Assembly (NCBI GenBank): GCA_002839435.1
Contig: PGYA01000028.1
Span: forward strand, 1 to 57,229
Direction: 5' to 3'
DNA: 57,229 nucleotides
DNA from: Candidatus Riflebacteria bacterium HGW-Riflebacteria-2
GTDB taxonomy: Bacteria; Muiribacteriota; Ozemobacteria; Ozemobacterales; Ozemobacteraceae
Positions 43,218 through 50,891 of this stretch are shown in pieces (the first letter of the stretch is position 1; each line of letters begins with the position of its first letter). A model generated the notes under the pieces. It saw nothing but the letters and a program-made list of their open reading frames with translations. It was not told the DNA's origin and ran no database searches. The position numbers and the translations under genes are program-made.

Positions 43218-43263
43218 CTGTGTCATAAACACAGTTTATACCAGATTTAACCAGCCATTACAA
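43218..43263 (-). promoter_or_regulatory. Promoter with inverted repeat before accD
   Basis: On the minus strand TTGTAA (43263-43258) and TATAAA (43240-43235) are 17 bases apart, so transcription should start near 43228. CTGTGT (43218-43223) and ACACAG (43229-43234) form an inverted repeat with a 5-base gap that would cover the start point, the position of a repressor site. The factor cannot be named. Confidence 0.6.
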
Positions 43264-43334
43264 GTAGTTGCCGTCAGTTATGCCATAGGATGCCTGCCGC
43301 ATGAAAACAGACTTATCAGAAAATGTTACGACAA

Positions 43335-43370
43335 AAAAACTGCCACCCCGCAGTCGAGGTGGCAGTTTTT
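43335..43370. terminator. Terminator at the end of the CXXCH lipoprotein gene
   Basis: AAAAACTGCCACC (43335-43347) and GGTGGCAGTTTTT (43358-43370) form a perfect 13-bp stem with a 10-base loop. On the minus strand it follows the gene at 43389; on both strands it ends in a T run. Confidence 0.9.
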
Positions 43371-43388
43371 CGAATTTACAAATCAGGA

Positions 43389-44447
43389 TTATGAGAAAGG
43401 ATCGGTTTTGATTGTTTCCTTGCGGCTCTTGAACAGCTTGTCGGTGCCCGACTCGCGCGCCTCGATGTAAACGATATACTCGGTATCAGGCTGCAGGCCG
43501 CTGTATATATAATCTACGTTTGTAACAGCCTGGCCACCTGCAAGTACCTGGTCATCTGCCAGAGAGTTGCTGGCCTTACGCACGAAATATACCCGGCAAA
43601 AAGCCGGCGAAGATAGATCGAACTTAATTTTGCATTTGAATGACCCGTCAGCCTGGATAAGCAAAGAGGTAAAAATAGTGTCATCTATTGTTTCTTCTGT
43701 CGTGTCGTCTTCTCCAGAATCAATTGCCTCAACTTCAGGAATCAGGGTAAGAGTCGTGAAGGTCAAATTGCCAAACGATGTAGTCGATGTCCGGTTGCCG
43801 CTCTTGTCGGTGCAGATGATTTCGTAGGTATAGAGGGTTTCTGGAACCAGCCCGGTCAGCTCATATTTATGGCCGGTAAGATAAGTCATGCTGACCGGAA
43901 ATTCGAGGCGATCACCGGTACTGGTTCGCACAACGAGACGGCTCAGGCATACTTCATCAGTTTTCCAGCTGATGGTAGCTTTTTTATCGGAAACTGAAGT
44001 GACAACCCCATTGATGATAGGGGGAATATTGTCGCCGAAGCCGGGCAGTCCATTTGTGCCATGGCACAGATAGCAGAGGCTGCTGTCGGTGTAGTTGTGA
44101 TCAGGATTCAGTGTCGTATCGTTATGACAGGTCAGACATGCTGCCTGCTGCCAGCCGGGATGCATGTTGTCAAGTAGCGGCGCGTTATCGTGCCCGTCAA
44201 TTGTGCCAGTACCGTCTGGTATGCTGATAATTGGCGAACTGATTGCGCCTGGCGTCTGCGTCGAACCATCGCCATTAACTACCAGGCCACTTCCTGTAGG
44301 AGTCTCGGTCTGATATGCACCGAGAGGGTTTAGATGGCCGTCTGAACTTGACGAACTCGAAGAACAGCCGGCTGAAAGAAAGACAACTGCTGTAAAAAAC
44401 AGGAGCAGAAGCCATGAATTCTCATGCAAGCGTCGGTAAGACTTCAT
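43389..44447 (-). CDS. Lipoprotein with two CXXCH motifs and fibronectin-like domains
   Basis: A 352-residue lipoprotein (lipobox LSAGC, Cys28, followed by seven serines). CLTCH (104-108) and CYLCH (125-129) are two c-type haem-binding or doubled-CXXCH-like motifs, with additional His at 96 and 117 as possible axial ligands. Residues about 140-235 and about 260-350 look like two fibronectin III-type beta-sandwiches (TISWKTDEVCLSRLVVR, LVPETLYTYEI; LQPDTEYIVYIEARES). I chose ATG 44447 because GGAGG lies upstream on the minus strand; a longer frame to 44507 would precede the signal. A surface redox or multihaem accessory protein is plausible. Confidence 0.8.
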   Translation of the reverse strand: MKSYRRLHENSWLLLLFFTAVVFLSAGCSSSSSSSDGHLNPLGAYQTETPTGSGLVVNGDGSTQTPGAISSPIISIPDGTGTIDGHDNAPLLDNMHPGWQQAACLTCHNDTTLNPDHNYTDSSLCYLCHGTNGLPGFGDNIPPIINGVVTSVSDKKATISWKTDEVCLSRLVVRTSTGDRLEFPVSMTYLTGHKYELTGLVPETLYTYEIICTDKSGNRTSTTSFGNLTFTTLTLIPEVEAIDSGEDDTTEETIDDTIFTSLLIQADGSFKCKIKFDLSSPAFCRVYFVRKASNSLADDQVLAGGQAVTNVDYIYSGLQPDTEYIVYIEARESGTDKLFKSRKETIKTDPFS

Positions 44448-44619
44448 ACTGATCTGTAACCTCCAGAAATTGAGCTCATATAAAATGCTCTCTCGTTGTA
44501 TCGACAAATTGTTTACAGCTGATTAGAAATCTTTTTTTTGCAAAAACTGTTCAAAATTATGCGAAAGCTGCCGAACTTGGTTGAAGATTTTACATCGCCA
44601 TCTCATTCTCAGGATATTT

Positions 44620-45228
44620 ATGAAACAAATCAGACAAGCGATTGTATGTGCAGTCACACTTGTGTTATCAAGCATTTACACTCTGGTGACATATCCTCTG
44701 TATGTCTGCAGGAATCTCGGCTATCACCTCAGATCCCCATCGGTGCTGTTGTATGCGCTGATATTCTTTATTCTTGACCGCTACAGCAAACTGCTGGTCA
44801 TAAATAATTCGCACCAGCTACCGGTAAAGGTCATCGAAGATTTTTTTACGCTGACCTATGTAAAAAACCCGGGCGTCGCATTTGGCTGGTTTCCTGACTG
44901 GCGCCTGCCTCCGATCATGATGGCTCTTACCATGATTCTGATTATCGGCTATTACAGCTTGAAGCTGCCGGAAGAAGAACGTCTGACCCGCTGGTCTCTT
45001 GCCCTGCTGGTTGGCGGTGCCATCGGCAATCTTTACGACCGCATATTGTATGGTTTTGTCGTCGATTTTTTCCTTTTCCACATTGGCCCCTTCGACTTTC
45101 CGGTCTTCAACATCGCTGATATCGCAATTGACCTTGGTGTATTCATGCTGTTCGTAGACATCTTTTTCCTGACTTCCGATGAAGACGAGGAAGACAACAG
45201 CGAAGGTCTGGCGCCGACCTCGGCCTGA
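44620..45228 (+). CDS. lspA: Lipoprotein signal peptidase (signal peptidase II)
   Basis: Aspartic peptidase of the inner membrane that removes signal peptides from prolipoproteins after lipidation by Lgt. The 202-residue product starts at ATG 44620, nine bases after TCAGGA. Catalytic Asp residues lie in GGAIGNLYDR (near 148) and NIADIAIDLG (near 171-178), with VKNPGVAFGWF (about 80-90) as another family mark. It has an extra N-terminal helix (about 8-35), a longer start than most LspA (about 160), and an acidic C-terminal tail. It heads lspA-lgt-lgt-rluD. Confidence 0.94.
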   Translation: MKQIRQAIVCAVTLVLSSIYTLVTYPLYVCRNLGYHLRSPSVLLYALIFFILDRYSKLLVINNSHQLPVKVIEDFFTLTYVKNPGVAFGWFPDWRLPPIMMALTMILIIGYYSLKLPEEERLTRWSLALLVGGAIGNLYDRILYGFVVDFFLFHIGPFDFPVFNIADIAIDLGVFMLFVDIFFLTSDEDEEDNSEGLAPTSA

Positions 45229-45234
45229 CCAGGA

Positions 45235-46020
45235 ATGTATCCGATACTTTTTTCGACACCCTGGTTCAATGTCTACAGTTATGGCCTTCTGATCGCTCTG
45301 GGCTACACTCTGGGAACCATTCTCATATTGCGCGAAGCCCGGCGTCAAGGTTTAAACACCGACGCGATTTTCGACATGCTGCTTCTGCAGCTTATCGTAG
45401 GCATCTGTGGTTCTCGCCTGCTCTTCGTAGTTGAGTATGCTCCCGACAAACTCAACTTCTCTGACTTTTTCGCGTTCGACCAGGGCGGCCTGACTTTTTA
45501 TGGCGCAGTAATCAGCAGTATCATATTTGATCTGCTTTACCTCAAATACCGCAAATTGCCGTTCTGGCAGGTGATTGACTGCGTTGGCTACGGCCTGCCT
45601 GCCGGCATCGCTCTGGCCCGGGTCGGCTGCCTGCTTAACGGTTGCTGTTACGGGACCAGCAGCAATCTGCCATGGGCCATGCATTTTGCCGCCGCCGGTT
45701 CCGGCACCTGTCACCCGACCCAACTTTACGAATCGCTGGGAGCATTGCTGATATGGTATCTTCTCTATCGACTAAGCGCCTGGCGGCGCAATTACGGCGA
45801 AATGTTTCTGGCATGTATGGGTGCTTACGGTCTGTTAAGGTTTATTATCGAATTTTTCAGGGCTGAGAATCCGGTGTTTGTTCTGGGACTCACGATGGCA
45901 CAGGTTATCGGCCTGCTGATGATTGCAGTTGCTTTTTTCACCTGGAAAAAAATCGCAGCCAGCAGAAGCCAGCGTATAATTCCCGACCAGAAACCTTTAG
46001 CGCTGGTAGCACACTCATGA
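45235..46020 (+). CDS. lgt: Prolipoprotein diacylglyceryl transferase, copy 1
   Basis: Transfers diacylglyceryl from phosphatidylglycerol to the lipobox cysteine of prolipoproteins. The 261-residue, seven-helix protein has YSYGLLIALGY (about 15-25), DQGGLTFYGAV (about 83-93), the catalytic-loop LARVGCLLNGCCYG (about 126-139) and HPTQLYESLGAL (about 161-172). The canonical GRxGNFxN becomes ARVGCLLN, with a neighbouring CC pair, as in many non-enteric Lgt proteins. It starts six bases after lspA and overlaps copy 2 by four bases. Confidence 0.93.
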   Translation: MYPILFSTPWFNVYSYGLLIALGYTLGTILILREARRQGLNTDAIFDMLLLQLIVGICGSRLLFVVEYAPDKLNFSDFFAFDQGGLTFYGAVISSIIFDLLYLKYRKLPFWQVIDCVGYGLPAGIALARVGCLLNGCCYGTSSNLPWAMHFAAAGSGTCHPTQLYESLGALLIWYLLYRLSAWRRNYGEMFLACMGAYGLLRFIIEFFRAENPVFVLGLTMAQVIGLLMIAVAFFTWKKIAASRSQRIIPDQKPLALVAHS

Positions 46021-46805
46021 TCAATGGCATTGCGCTCAATCTTCCCGACTATATTTACGGAATTCTGTTTGTTGTCGCATACCTGGCCGGTCTATGGTTG
46101 TTCAGATATAACAGCAGCCGATTTGGCCTGACAATGCCGGACCTTGTCGATCTTTCTCTGATAACATGCATTTCAGGCCTGGTTGGCGCAAGAATTGCCT
46201 ACATTCTGCTCTTTCCAGACCACTTCAACCGTTTACGCGATTATCTGGCTATATATGAAGGCGGCCTGGTTTTTTATGGGGGCCTTATTGCTTTCATTGC
46301 CTCAATGGCAATGTTTTGTCGATTTAAAAGTCTCAGTTTCAGACAGCTGTTTGACATGCTCTCGCCATCAGCAGCCCTGGGTCACGCCATCGGACGGCTT
46401 GGCTGCCTGAACAACCATTGCTGCTATGGCGCTCCTACCACCTGCTGCCAGATATATCGCCTGCCTGACGATCCGCCCGGTCTGTTCAGGCACCCGACCC
46501 AGCTGTATGAAAGCGTCTTTCTGTTTTGTTTGATGCTTGCTCTTAATCAGATATTGAAAAAAGTGTATTCCGGGCAGACTCGCAAAACCGGCCTGACAGG
46601 TGGTATCTACCTGGCTTCTTATGCCATATTCCGTTTTATGATCGAATTTATTCGTGCCGACAACCGGGGCGGATTTTATACGGCTCTGTCTCTTTCACCT
46701 TCGCAGATCACAGCTGTCATTTTGCTGTTGTGTTCGACTGCCCTTATGGCTTATGCTGTAAGGTATCCTGTCGATACCCGGGGAACTACAGATGAACAGA
46801 GTTGA
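46017..46805 (+). CDS. Prolipoprotein diacylglyceryl transferase, copy 2
   Basis: A second Lgt-family membrane protein (262 residues) in tandem with copy 1. It shares YEGGLVFYGGL (about 78-88), GRLGCLNNHCCYG (about 127-139, closer to the canonical GRxG than copy 1), HPTQLYES (about 162-169) and RFMIEFIRADNRG (about 207-219). The insert after CCYG carries extra cysteines (TTCCQ). Copies differ throughout, so the duplication is old. It could be a second enzyme with a different lipid or substrate preference, or a partner of copy 1. ATGA overlap with copy 1; overlaps rluD by 14 bases. Confidence 0.9.
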   Translation: MINGIALNLPDYIYGILFVVAYLAGLWLFRYNSSRFGLTMPDLVDLSLITCISGLVGARIAYILLFPDHFNRLRDYLAIYEGGLVFYGGLIAFIASMAMFCRFKSLSFRQLFDMLSPSAALGHAIGRLGCLNNHCCYGAPTTCCQIYRLPDDPPGLFRHPTQLYESVFLFCLMLALNQILKKVYSGQTRKTGLTGGIYLASYAIFRFMIEFIRADNRGGFYTALSLSPSQITAVILLLCSTALMAYAVRYPVDTRGTTDEQS

Positions 46806-47721
46806 AGAATGGTGCGTCGAAAATGACTTTGCCGGCCTGCGTCTAGACCAGGCCATAAACCAGAAATACCACGATATTTCGCGCACACTTGCCCACGAAA
46901 TGATCAAGGCCGGGGAAATACTGCTCAATGATGCCTCGACCAAGCCCGGGCAAAAGCTCAAAGGTGGCGAAACGGTCAAGCTGACGTTGCGTTGTGAAGA
47001 GGAAAGCACGGCGATTGCTGCGACTCCTCTCGATTTTAAAATTTTGTATGAAGACAAATATATCGTGGTAGTTGATAAGCCGGCCGGGCTGGTAGTACAC
47101 CCGGGCGCCGGCAAAGAAAAAGCAACGGTGGTATCAGCCTTGCTCGGGCACACAAAGCTCAGTCCGGTCGGTGCCCCGACCCGACCAGGCGTAGTTCACC
47201 GCCTCGATAAAGAAACCAGCGGCATAATGGTGCTCGCCAAAACCCGCGAAGCGCATCGTCGCCTGGCAGAAGCCTTTTCCGGGCGCGAACTCGAAAAAGA
47301 ATACATGGCCATAATCCAGGGGCATGTAGTTAACCGCAAGGGACGAATTGAAGTGGCGATCGAGCGCGACAAGGTTCATCGCAAACGCATGAAAGCAACT
47401 GCGGCAGACAAGGGAAGAATGGCCATCAGCCTGTTTGAGGTAGTAGAATATCTCGAAGGAGCGACACTGATAAAAGTCAAAATTCTTACCGGAAGAACGC
47501 ACCAGATCCGTGTCCACATGGCCTTTACCGGACATCCGCTATTGGGCGACACCACTTATGGCGGAAAACGCTGGCATAGCCGGACTCGCCACTTTCTGCA
47601 CAGCAGCCGGCTGGCATTCAACCACCCGATTACCGGTGTCAAAATCGACCTGCAGGCTCCGATTCCAGAATATTTTGCAACCGCCATCAGTGAACTGCGC
47701 CGCAATTCCGGGGCAACTTAA
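46792..47721 (+). CDS. rluD: RluD-type 23S rRNA pseudouridine synthase
   Basis: Isomerises uridines in 23S rRNA (positions 1911/1915/1917 region for RluD). The 309 residues contain an S4 RNA-binding domain (about 14-75), then the RsuA/RluA catalytic domain with the core HRLDKETSGIMVLAKT (about 136-151, catalytic Asp near 139), ALSLFEV-type strand and TGRTHQIRVH (about 231-240). The start lies inside the preceding lgt-like gene. Whether it is RluD or the paralogue RluC cannot be settled by eye; the S4 domain and length fit RluD. Confidence 0.92.
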   Translation: MNRVEEWCVENDFAGLRLDQAINQKYHDISRTLAHEMIKAGEILLNDASTKPGQKLKGGETVKLTLRCEEESTAIAATPLDFKILYEDKYIVVVDKPAGLVVHPGAGKEKATVVSALLGHTKLSPVGAPTRPGVVHRLDKETSGIMVLAKTREAHRRLAEAFSGRELEKEYMAIIQGHVVNRKGRIEVAIERDKVHRKRMKATAADKGRMAISLFEVVEYLEGATLIKVKILTGRTHQIRVHMAFTGHPLLGDTTYGGKRWHSRTRHFLHSSRLAFNHPITGVKIDLQAPIPEYFATAISELRRNSGAT

Positions 47722-47784
47722 AAGTTGTCATGCTGCTTTTCCCTGCCGATAATATTGCAGACTAAAGATAAAATGTAAGGTAAA

Positions 47785-48177
47785 ATGATGAACATGACCG
47801 ACAGATTTTTCAGACTTGATGCGCGACAGGGCAATTTTGCGCTTTATGCAATTGTGTTTCTGCTCGTTGGCGTCATTCTTTCGATCTTTATCTTTTTTCC
47901 GCAGTTTCTCAACATGCAGTCAGGCATATACGGTATTTCCTGCCGTGAAATACGGGTTAAGATAAGAGCCGCCGTTGAAGAATACAACGCCAACAATACC
48001 AGAACCATAATCGAGCCGGGCAAGAGAGTAGATCTCGACACTCTCAAAGAAAAGGGATTTCTCGCAGAAATCCGGCTCTGCCCGCAAAAAGGTGAATACA
48101 AGTTCGACGACAAGGGAAATGTTTACTGCACATTTCACAATGCCGAAGAAAACGAACAGACTGCCGAACAAAAATGA
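47785..48177 (+). CDS. Pilin-like small membrane protein with Cys/His C-terminal signature
   Basis: A 130-residue protein with a short polar start, one hydrophobic helix (about 17-40) and a soluble part. It lacks the GF-x3-E prepilin motif: the sequence before the helix is RQGNFALYAIV. The C-terminal segment has LCPQKGEYKF ... GNVYCTFHN (about 95-120), the same Cys-Pro, Gly, Tyr and Cys-x-x-His arrangement seen in the prepilin at 28898 and in the giant protein at 50892. It may be a divergent pilin-fold protein. GCCGATAA (47745-47752) lies upstream. It is followed after 19 bases by a HAMP protein. No firm family. Confidence 0.7.
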   Translation: MMNMTDRFFRLDARQGNFALYAIVFLLVGVILSIFIFFPQFLNMQSGIYGISCREIRVKIRAAVEEYNANNTRTIIEPGKRVDLDTLKEKGFLAEIRLCPQKGEYKFDDKGNVYCTFHNAEENEQTAEQK

Positions 48178-48196
48178 CTCTGCCAACGGAGGAAAC

Positions 48197-48841
48197 ATGA
48201 ACAAGCATAGAAGAAGAACTTATCTTATAAAAACCGGCCTTCAGCTCAGATACATGGGTATAATCATTTCTACCATGCTGCTGGTAGCTTTTGGCGTTGG
48301 CTGGACAATTTATCACACTTCATGGAGTCGTATTGCCAACACTCAGGATCTCACCATCGACAAGCTGGCCAGCATTTTCGATTCGGTCAACTCGATTCTG
48401 GTGCGCTGGATATTCGTATTTATTTTTGCCATAGCGATATTATCGATATTCGTCTCGCACAAGATAGCAGGGCCGGTGTATCGACTGGAAGAAACGACGC
48501 GGGTCATAGCTTCCGGCGATCTTACCTGCAAGATTCATCTGCGCCATGGTGATGAGCTGCAGGATCTGCAGGAGGCATTCAACAAGATGTCTGATTCGCT
48601 TTGCAAAATGGTAGCCAAGGATCGTGAAGTTATCGACAAGCTTGTCGCCACTGGTGAACGTCTGCGCGAAACCATTGACAAGAAAAACCTCGACCAGAAA
48701 GCAGTCGAATCTATCAACGGCGACCTTTACGGTGTCATCGAAGAGTTGCGCCTTATTACCAGTGGATTCAAGATCGACGACAGCGACAGTCCCATAACAG
48801 TATCCGAATCTGAAGAATCCGACTCCGAACAAATCGCCTGA
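48197..48841 (+). CDS. HAMP-domain membrane protein
   Basis: A 214-residue protein starting at ATG 48197, six bases after CGGAGG (48187-48192). Two membrane helices (about 18-38 and 65-88) flank a short periplasmic loop. A HAMP domain follows (about 89-140, with KIAGPVYRLEETTRVIASGDLT and GDELQDLQEAFNKM in pieces), then a coiled coil and an acidic Ser/Asp/Glu tail. There is no histidine kinase, cyclase or receptor output domain, so it may transmit a signal through contact with a partner. It sits between the pilin-like gene and the caspase-fold-like gene. Confidence 0.85.
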   Translation: MNKHRRRTYLIKTGLQLRYMGIIISTMLLVAFGVGWTIYHTSWSRIANTQDLTIDKLASIFDSVNSILVRWIFVFIFAIAILSIFVSHKIAGPVYRLEETTRVIASGDLTCKIHLRHGDELQDLQEAFNKMSDSLCKMVAKDREVIDKLVATGERLRETIDKKNLDQKAVESINGDLYGVIEELRLITSGFKIDDSDSPITVSESEESDSEQIA

Positions 48842-48889
48842 CAGATATTGATAAACAATCTCGTGCATGCTGCCGATTTATCGATTGTT

Positions 48890-49711
48890 ATGCGAAAATA
48901 CAGGTATTTAGGCAGCTTTTTCATACTGACACTGGTTGCAGTCTTTCTCAACGGTGCTGGTATCAGGCGCAATGTTGAAAGACTGGCAAATGACAAGGTT
49001 GCACAGGGGCGCCCCAACTACGATGCGATGTTTGCCGACGGCAAGTTGCGCATAGCTGTTTTCTGGGGTTGGGATCACCCGCGCGACACGATCATGGGCT
49101 CATTTCCGGCATTCGAAACTCTTAACGGCAAGCGCCTTTACTATAAGGGCAACCCGATAATGATCGAAATCGGCATGATCACTCAGATCAACGAAAAGCC
49201 CAAAGACATATTCAAGACAGCGCTTGAAGACAGCACAATCGATATGGTCATTTATTCAGGGCACGCGCGCTACGGCAAAGGCATGGCCTTTGAATCGATG
49301 TATGACATTTTCAGGTGTGGTAACGGTGACCTTGTCGAAGACCGACATGTCAAGCCATACAAGGTATTCAAAGCAACCTCTGAAGACCTCGACGCCACAA
49401 AATTTCCGAACACCTACAAAATCATCATGCTCAACTGCTGTGATTCACAGGGTCATTTCCGGCAGAGCTGGGCGAAGCGGTTCAGGGAATGCGGCGCGGC
49501 GGTCGATCTGTTGACGGTTGAGTTCCCGGTATTCAATCTATACGATCACCGACGGGTTCTCAATCTACTGCGCGACATTCTCGCTTTCGCTGACTGGAAA
49601 ACGATCAAAGCCAATTACGAATCAGAAGTTCACAAACGCAAGAACCGCCTGATCATTGACCCGGTTCGTAGTCCAGACGAAGAAGATTTTGCCATGGATG
49701 GGGCATACTGA
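48890..49711 (+). CDS. Membrane-anchored protein resembling clan CD (caspase-fold) peptidases
   Basis: A 273-residue protein from ATG 48890; TTG 48848 would add 14 residues, and neither start has a good ribosome binding site. An N-terminal anchor (about 7-24) is followed by a domain with strands LRIAVFWGWD (about 53-62), MVIYSGHARYGKG (H125) and KIIMLNCCDSQGH (C183/C184). A His in SGH and a Cys at the end of the next core strand is the dyad arrangement of clan CD (caspases, gingipains, C13). I cannot name a family and the HGxG pattern is imperfect (SGHARYG). It could be a protease or an inactive relative. Confidence 0.55.
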   Translation: MRKYRYLGSFFILTLVAVFLNGAGIRRNVERLANDKVAQGRPNYDAMFADGKLRIAVFWGWDHPRDTIMGSFPAFETLNGKRLYYKGNPIMIEIGMITQINEKPKDIFKTALEDSTIDMVIYSGHARYGKGMAFESMYDIFRCGNGDLVEDRHVKPYKVFKATSEDLDATKFPNTYKIIMLNCCDSQGHFRQSWAKRFRECGAAVDLLTVEFPVFNLYDHRRVLNLLRDILAFADWKTIKANYESEVHKRKNRLIIDPVRSPDEEDFAMDGAY

Positions 49712-49828
49712 TCTCACGGCCGTGGTCATTCGATGACAAGGACGATTACGCGCACGATTTTTTGGGGCAGCGTAACCAGACCCAACAGACAGAATTGAGA
49801 TTACTCAGTTTTTGAGTCAGGGTAATTG

Positions 49829-49857
49829 TTGAATGACCGCCGATTTTGCTGTACACT
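49829..49857 (+). promoter_or_regulatory. Promoter candidate of the K+ channel gene
   Basis: TTGAAT (49829-49834) and TACACT (49852-49857) are 17 bases apart. Transcription would start near 49864, three bases before the ATG at 49867, giving a leaderless or nearly leaderless message; no ribosome binding site is visible before that ATG. Confidence 0.5.
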
Positions 49858-49866
49858 TGCTGCAAT

Positions 49867-50874
49867 ATGCAAATTCAACAGCGCCTGCTCAACTTAACCT
49901 TTGCGCTTTTTTTTCTGCTGTTCTGCGGAACAGTTGCATATCGCGCCGTCGAAGGCGACCACTGGACAATGCTGGATGGTCTGTTCATGACGGTAATAAC
50001 CCTTTTTACCGTTGGTTATTCTGAGGTACACACGCTTTCGAGCAGCGGACGCATGCTTACCATAATTCTCATACTTCTCGGCGGCGGCTTTATGGCCTAT
50101 GCCGCTTCAACCATTGCACAAATGCTTTTCGAGGGCAAAATTCGCGAAATCTGGGGACATAAGAAGATGCGCAAACAGATAAATGATTTGAAAAATCACT
50201 ACATAGTATGCGGAGCCGGCAAAACGGCGCAGGAAATCATCAAGAGCCTAAAAGGCAACGCTCCCAACCAGTTCGTCGTAATCGACATCGATCATGCCCG
50301 CGTCGAAAAACTGCTTGAAGAAAACATTTTTGCGATAGAGGGCGACGCCACTTCTGATGAAGTGCTCATCGAAGCCGGTATCGAGCGGGCGGCCGGTGTC
50401 GCGGTCACCCTGCCGACAGATGCCGACAACGTTTTTGTAACTCTTTCCGCCAGGGGTTTCAAGAGTGATCTTTTTGTTGTGGCCAAGGCTGAAAAAATAG
50501 ACAGTATCGCCAAGTTGCGCAAGGCTGGCGCCAACAAGGTGGTTTCCCCCAATATCATTGCCGGCGCGAGAATGGCATCGATGCTCTATCGTCCCACAGT
50601 TATGGATTTTATGGACGCGGCACTGGCCGGTGACAACAATGCAATGAAAATGGAAGAGTTCAGAATTCAAAGCAAATCATATCTAGATGGCAAAGCGATC
50701 AAGGATGCCGAGATCCGGCAACGATCTGGCGCTATTATCGTATCGGTGCGGCGTGAGAGCGAGACTATAGTGAATCCTCTGCCGACACTTGTCTTCAAAG
50801 CTTTTGACATACTGGTGGTATTGGGCACCAGCGAGCAAATCAGTAATTTTTCGCCGTTAACGAAAGTTAAGTGA
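49867..50874 (+). CDS. Potassium channel protein with TrkA-N and TrkA-C domains
   Basis: K+ channel of the two-helix-per-subunit type with a cytoplasmic RCK module. From ATG 49867 the protein has 335 residues: helix 1 (about 7-26), pore loop with selectivity filter TVGYSE (48-53), helix 2 (about 60-83), then a Rossmann TrkA-N domain with VCGAGKTAQE (about 113-122) and the nucleotide-binding acid DIDHARVE (about 137-144), and a TrkA-C-like end (about 255-330). The filter TVGY is standard. The last bases overlap a possible GTG of the giant gene, but that gene's better start is at 50892. Confidence 0.92.
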   Translation: MQIQQRLLNLTFALFFLLFCGTVAYRAVEGDHWTMLDGLFMTVITLFTVGYSEVHTLSSSGRMLTIILILLGGGFMAYAASTIAQMLFEGKIREIWGHKKMRKQINDLKNHYIVCGAGKTAQEIIKSLKGNAPNQFVVIDIDHARVEKLLEENIFAIEGDATSDEVLIEAGIERAAGVAVTLPTDADNVFVTLSARGFKSDLFVVAKAEKIDSIAKLRKAGANKVVSPNIIAGARMASMLYRPTVMDFMDAALAGDNNAMKMEEFRIQSKSYLDGKAIKDAEIRQRSGAIIVSVRRESETIVNPLPTLVFKAFDILVVLGTSEQISNFSPLTKVK

Positions 50875-50891
50875 ACGATTTGGGAGGCATT

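Noticed and set aside
50871..50891. GTG 50871 as start of the giant gene
   Set aside because: It overlaps the channel gene and lacks its own binding site, while ATG 50892 has GGGAGG six bases ahead and begins a clean signal peptide.
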